From positions 337,890-401,889 of the forward strand of contig NZ_JACHGJ010000003.1 of the NCBI RefSeq assembly GCF_014207565.1: a stretch of DNA of 64,000 nucleotides, read 5' to 3'. Made by a program: the position numbers and the translations under genes. Positions within the stretch are counted from its first letter, which is position 1. Each line of letters starts with the position of its first letter. The notes beneath the pieces are model-generated. The model saw nothing but the letters and a program-made list of their open reading frames with translations. It did no database searches and was not told where the DNA came from. Source of the DNA: Spirochaeta isovalerica (lineage in GTDB: Bacteria; Spirochaetota; Spirochaetia; DSM-2461). Positions 60,999 to 64,000 of this stretch are shown here, one piece after another.

Positions 60999-62066
60999 TT
61001 GAGTAATAATATTGTATTGAAAGCTGCGGACCTTGATGGTTATTTAACAGATGGTGATAAAGAAAATATAAAAAAGATGAATACATTGTATTCTTCAGCA
61101 ATTGAATCATATAAGCAGCTTTCAGCAGGAAAAACAAACCCTTCGCTTGTTAAAAGAGAAACTGACAAAATAATAGATCTCTATGATAAGATGGGGACGC
61201 TGATGAGGGAAGTTACAGCTTCGGAAAAGGATATCAAGGTTTATTCTTTTGAGATGCCTCAACCTTCACACGGAGAGGTTTCCAGGCTTATCGCCAAGCT
61301 GCGCGATAAACGAACGGCACACGATGAGTTTGTCTATTATGTTCAAAGAGCTTTTGAACTTCTTTTTAATCTGGCCTATGGGAGCGGGGCTGCAGTCAGT
61401 AAGAATCATCTCATTGTGAAGACTCCCGTTGCCCAGCCGGTTCAGAATTTTGCTGTCCACAAAATCCCGGACATAGATGATACTATAAAGGATTCGGTGA
61501 TGTGCGTCATGCTCAGAGGTGCTCTTCTACCTTCAATGATTATGTCCAAGGAAGTCCAGGAGTATTCATCTACCGGTTATGTGACGCCTTTTGCTCTGTT
61601 TAAGATAAAAAGAGATGATTCGAAGATGAAAGAGAATATGGAGTATGTACTCGATCTCGATAAGTCTTTTTTTGATCTTGAAAGTCTTCATGGAAAAGAT
61701 CTTATTTTTGCAGATCCGATGAATGCAACCGGAGGGAGTCTGGTTACTATCGTAAAATATCTGTTGGATCAGGGAGTCAAACCCAAATCAATCAAGGTTT
61801 TTAATGTCATATCAGCGTTAAAAGGGACACTTCAGATTGTTCGTTCTATAGAAAATATTACGTGCTACACGTTGTGGATGGATCCTGTGTTGAATGATGC
61901 CGCTTACATTCTCCCCGGTCTCGGTGATGCGGGAGATAGGCTGAACGGAGTGGACCTTGACGAGAATCCCAGAAATATCATTCAGCTTATTGCTGATTAC
62001 GGATCAAATCTAGCATCTCTTTATCGTTCCCAGGTGAGAGAAATTGAACGTACGGTCCTGGGTTAA
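60999..62066 (+). CDS. upp: Uracil phosphoribosyltransferase-like protein with N-terminal extension
   Basis: A 355-residue protein starting at TTG (60999), chosen because GGAG at 60988-60991 lies 7 nt upstream; no ATG is available. The C-terminal ~200 residues match UPRTase: '[17 protein letters not shown]', the PRPP loop '[14 protein letters not shown]' (DPMNATGGS at about 239-247), and '[14 protein letters not shown]', the uracil-binding end. The first ~150 residues are an extra helical domain not present in standard Upp (about 208 residues). It should salvage uracil to UMP unless the extension has redirected it. The next gene follows within a few nucleotides. Confidence 0.82.
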   Translation: MSNNIVLKAADLDGYLTDGDKENIKKMNTLYSSAIESYKQLSAGKTNPSLVKRETDKIIDLYDKMGTLMREVTASEKDIKVYSFEMPQPSHGEVSRLIAKLRDKRTAHDEFVYYVQRAFELLFNLAYGSGAAVSKNHLIVKTPVAQPVQNFAVHKIPDIDDTIKDSVMCVMLRGALLPSMIMSKEVQEYSSTGYVTPFALFKIKRDDSKMKENMEYVLDLDKSFFDLESLHGKDLIFADPMNATGGSLVTIVKYLLDQGVKPKSIKVFNVISALKGTLQIVRSIENITCYTLWMDPVLNDAAYILPGLGDAGDRLNGVDLDENPRNIIQLIADYGSNLASLYRSQVREIERTVLG

Positions 62067-62070
62067 CTCT

Positions 62071-62949
62071 TTGAAGAAAATACTGCTTCCTTTCCTCGCT
62101 TTTCTTGTTTTCGGGTGCAGCTCGGTACCTGAAGAAATAGCATCTGAGTATTATAATATCGGCAATGCGTATTTTGATGTCGGGGATTACGATAAAGCAA
62201 TAGAATATTACACCAAAGCTCAATCTGAAGGGCATCCCTATATAAACAAAATAAGGTTCAACCTGGCAGTGGCCTATACTGAATCGGGTAGGGTTTCACA
62301 GGGATTAAAATTGTTTGAATCGCTGCTTGAACAGGATCCGGAGAATCTCATACTGCTTCAATCTAAAGCCTATTCTTTGTATCTCATGGGTGATGATGAT
62401 GGCGCCGTTGAAATATATGATCAAATCCTGAATATGTTTGAGTATGATGCAACAGCATTATTGAACAAAGCGAAGATTATTAGAGATGTAAGGATTGATG
62501 AATCCATAAAGCTTCTGGAAAAACTGTATCAGATTGAACAGGATTCCGATACAGCTGTGCTATTAGGAGAGTTATACCGGGAAAATGATCAGGTGGTAGA
62601 TTTTGTTCGACTGTATGAAGAAGTCATTTTGAAAGAACCTGCTAATTCTTCGGTATTATTGGGATTGGCTCAGCATTTTTCAGAAGAGCAGCTTTATTTC
62701 AAAGCTGTTGAGTATTACAACAGAATTGCAGATCTTAAAGATTATGAAAATTTAGCGGAAGTATTATTCAGGAAAGCTGAAATTGAGTTGTGTGAACTTG
62801 ATGAATCAAAAACAGGATATGATACGCTTGTGTTAGCTCTTGATGCCGGATTTTCAGATAAGCAAAGAATTAAAGATCTTTCAGAAAGAGAGGAGCTGTC
62901 AGATAATATTCAGCTGATAGAGTATCTAAGGGTCAGAGGTTTTCTATAA
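62071..62949 (+). CDS. TPR lipoprotein
   Basis: A 292-residue lipoprotein starting at TTG 62071, 4 nt after the UPRTase stop, which gives 'KKILLPFLAFLVFGC' with a lipobox. An upstream TTG at 62044 would add nine residues before the signal and is less likely. Seven or so TPR units follow: 'YYNIGNAYFDVGDYDKAIEYY', 'VAYTESGRVSQGLKLFESLLEQDPEN', 'AYSLYLMGDDDGAVEIYDQIL'. Envelope scaffold by prediction. The Shine-Dalgarno site is weak (GGG). Base composition is a little richer in AT than in most of the window. Confidence 0.8.
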   Translation: MKKILLPFLAFLVFGCSSVPEEIASEYYNIGNAYFDVGDYDKAIEYYTKAQSEGHPYINKIRFNLAVAYTESGRVSQGLKLFESLLEQDPENLILLQSKAYSLYLMGDDDGAVEIYDQILNMFEYDATALLNKAKIIRDVRIDESIKLLEKLYQIEQDSDTAVLLGELYRENDQVVDFVRLYEEVILKEPANSSVLLGLAQHFSEEQLYFKAVEYYNRIADLKDYENLAEVLFRKAEIELCELDESKTGYDTLVLALDAGFSDKQRIKDLSEREELSDNIQLIEYLRVRGFL

Positions 62950-62951
62950 TT

Positions 62952-63185
62952 CTAATTTTCCATAGTGAGATTATTAGCGCATTCCTCGCAACAGTAAGTA
63001 TCGGAATAACCTTCTTTATGGCTGAAGAAATTACCGCAGGTCATGCACTGGCTATATTGCGTTGAGCAAATCAGAGAGCAGTATCGGCCTTTGTATGCAT
63101 CATCAGTTATAATGTATTTGCCGCAATTAAAACATTTCATATATTCAGTAGTATTCTTGTCTTCCACTAAAAATAGTTTATTCAC
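62952..63185 (-). CDS. Small multi-zinc-ribbon protein
   Basis: A 77-residue protein with four cysteine pairs: 'CFNC', 'CSLIC', 'CMTC' and 'CCEEC', spaced as two treble-clef or zinc-ribbon modules ('YCSLICSTQYSQCMTCGNFF', 'YCCEECANN'). Such small proteins bind nucleic acid or partner proteins. It is transcribed away from the rRNA operon and ends 2 nt from the TPR lipoprotein gene. Function unknown. Confidence 0.7.
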   Translation of the reverse strand: MNKLFLVEDKNTTEYMKCFNCGKYIITDDAYKGRYCSLICSTQYSQCMTCGNFFSHKEGYSDTYCCEECANNLTMEN

Positions 63186-63295
63186 GATGGAATCTCAGGT
63201 CAACTGAATATAGACTTGTGTTAATAGGAAAATTCTAAAAAAAAATCTTAAGGTCTGTTGACTAATTTTTATATTAATATTAAGTTCATCAAGCG

Positions 63296-63333
63296 CTTAA
63301 AAACAACATACAGTTTTTAAGGTTCTTTAACAG
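63296..63333 (+). promoter_or_regulatory. rRNA leader: hairpin plus boxA-like antitermination signal
   Basis: A perfect 9-bp stem CTTAAAAAC (63296-63304) / GTTTTTAAG (63313-63321), then GGTTCTTTAACAG (63321-63333), which matches the E. coli rrn boxA core TCTTTAACA. A stem followed by boxA is the standard order of the NusB-NusE-dependent rRNA antitermination site. The promoter should be upstream; a TTGACT at 63258-63263 is a candidate -35, but I see no good -10 at the right spacing. Confidence 0.7.
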
Positions 63334-63406
63334 TTATTGTTAATTAGGGAAGGGAAGAGAATACGAAAATGAACTTTTGAGTTTCAGATTTTTTATGATG
63401 AAATAA

Positions 63407-63422
63407 TCGCACTTCGGTGTGA
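63407..63422 (+). other. UUCG-capped hairpin immediately before 16S rRNA
   Basis: TCGCAC (63407-63412) and GTGTGA (63417-63422) form a 6-bp stem with one G-T pair capped by the very stable TTCG tetraloop, 8 nt before the 16S start. GTGTG resembles boxC. Likely part of leader processing. Confidence 0.6.
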
Positions 63423-63430
63423 TTAAATAA

Positions 63431-64000
63431 ATCATGGAGAGTTTGATCCTGGCTCAGAACGAACGCTGGCGGCGCGTTTTAAGCATGCAAGTCGAACGGT
63501 AGAGATCCTTCGGGGTCTTGAGAGTGGCGAACGGGTGAGTAACACGTAGATGATCTGCCTTGAAGTTGGGGATAGCCCATAGAAATATGGGGTAATACCG
63601 GATAATCTCTTTTTACTTTGGTGAATAGAGGAAAGGGGCTTCGGCCTCGCTTTAAGATGAGTCTGCGGCTGATTAGCTAGTTGGTAGGGTAAAGGCCTAC
63701 CAAGGCGACGATCAGTAGCCGGCCTGAGAGGGTGACCGGCCACATTGGGACTGAGACACGGCCCAAACTCCTACGGGAGGCAGCAGCTAAGAATCTTCCG
63801 CAATGGGCGCAAGCCTGACGGAGCGACGCCGCGTGGACGAAGAATGCCGAGAGGTTGTAAAGTCCTTTTATTTGCGAAGAATAATAACCGTAGGTAATGA
63901 CGGTTAGATGACGTTAGCTTATGAATAAGCTCCGGCCAATTACGTGCCAGCAGCCGCGGTAACACGTAAGGAGCGAGCGTTGTTCGGAATTATTGGGCGT
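63431..64000 (+). rRNA. rrs: 16S ribosomal RNA, 5' portion (runs off the window)
   Basis: Contains the universal 'AGAGTTTGATCCTGGCTCAG' (63438 on), 'ACTCCTACGGGAGGCAGCAG' near 63768 and 'GTGCCAGCAGCCGCGGTAA' near 63944. The 5' end is placed by counting 8 nt before AGAGTTTG as in E. coli. The sequence type is spirochaetal. About 570 nt of an expected ~1500 are in the window. Confidence 0.97.

Noticed and set aside
63258..63286. rRNA promoter with TTGACT as -35.
   Set aside because: No acceptable -10 at 16-18 nt spacing; kept only as a remark in the leader entry.

Overview
The window reads as a chromosomal segment of a free-living member of the Spirochaetaceae (phylum Spirochaetota). The basis is the partial 16S rRNA gene at the right edge, a diderm proteome rich in lipoproteins and UPF0164/PorV-like outer-membrane proteins, a bactofilin, 7TM-DISM cyclases and PilZ proteins. 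I cannot name the species. Coding density is high, there is no insertion sequence, phage or CRISPR array, and no gene looks broken by a frameshift. No gene-free stretch exceeds 300 bases except the tRNA cluster.

Left part (1-13.7 kb): after a lone lipoprotein comes a tight plus-strand operon that I read as a Pel-type exopolysaccharide locus: HDOD protein, PelD-like receptor, a soluble protein at the PelE position, PelF glycosyltransferase, PelG transporter, a 1256-residue PelB-like TPR/beta-barrel protein and a PelA-like deacetylase. Its PelD keeps the TM-GAF-degenerate GGDEF layout but lacks the arginine of the c-di-GMP I-site. The PelA has no obvious hydrolase domain, and PelB carries an extra N-terminal carbohydrate-binding-like domain.

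13.7-32.5 kb: mostly minus strand. It holds a solute-binding protein, a YbaK deacylase, an ArsR-rhodanese fusion, an adenylate cyclase with a 7TM sensor behind an AraC regulator, and a divergent GH1 beta-glucosidase. A long minus-strand series then runs from a nucleotide-sugar 4,6-dehydratase and aminotransferase, through a three-subunit molybdenum-hydroxylase-like complex, to dnaE, yggT and recG. The hydroxylase large subunit has lost most cofactor and catalytic motifs, while its Fe-S and FAD partners look intact.

32.6-49 kb: plus-strand genes include a SPOR protein, class III fructose-bisphosphatase, a DUF2089/SHOCT-type regulatory operon with direct repeats at its promoter, a PilZ c-di-GMP receptor with intact motifs, a lipoprotein/HEAT-repeat pair, ComEC, RsmA, and a spirochaete-looking family of proteins with cyclase-homology domains whose catalytic residues are altered (37.5 kb and 47-49 kb).

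49-59 kb: dapA-dapB and pta on the minus strand; tyrA, bactofilin, TPR protein and mtaB on the plus strand; then two tandem copies of a lipoprotein plus outer-membrane-protein pair.

59-64 kb: a tRNA operon with three alternating tRNA-Glu/tRNA-Lys pairs, whose spacers hold six copies of a ~42-nt hairpin repeat. An outer-membrane protein, an N-terminally extended uracil phosphoribosyltransferase, a TPR lipoprotein and a small zinc-ribbon protein follow. Last come an rRNA leader with a boxA-like antitermination signal and the first ~570 nt of 16S rRNA.
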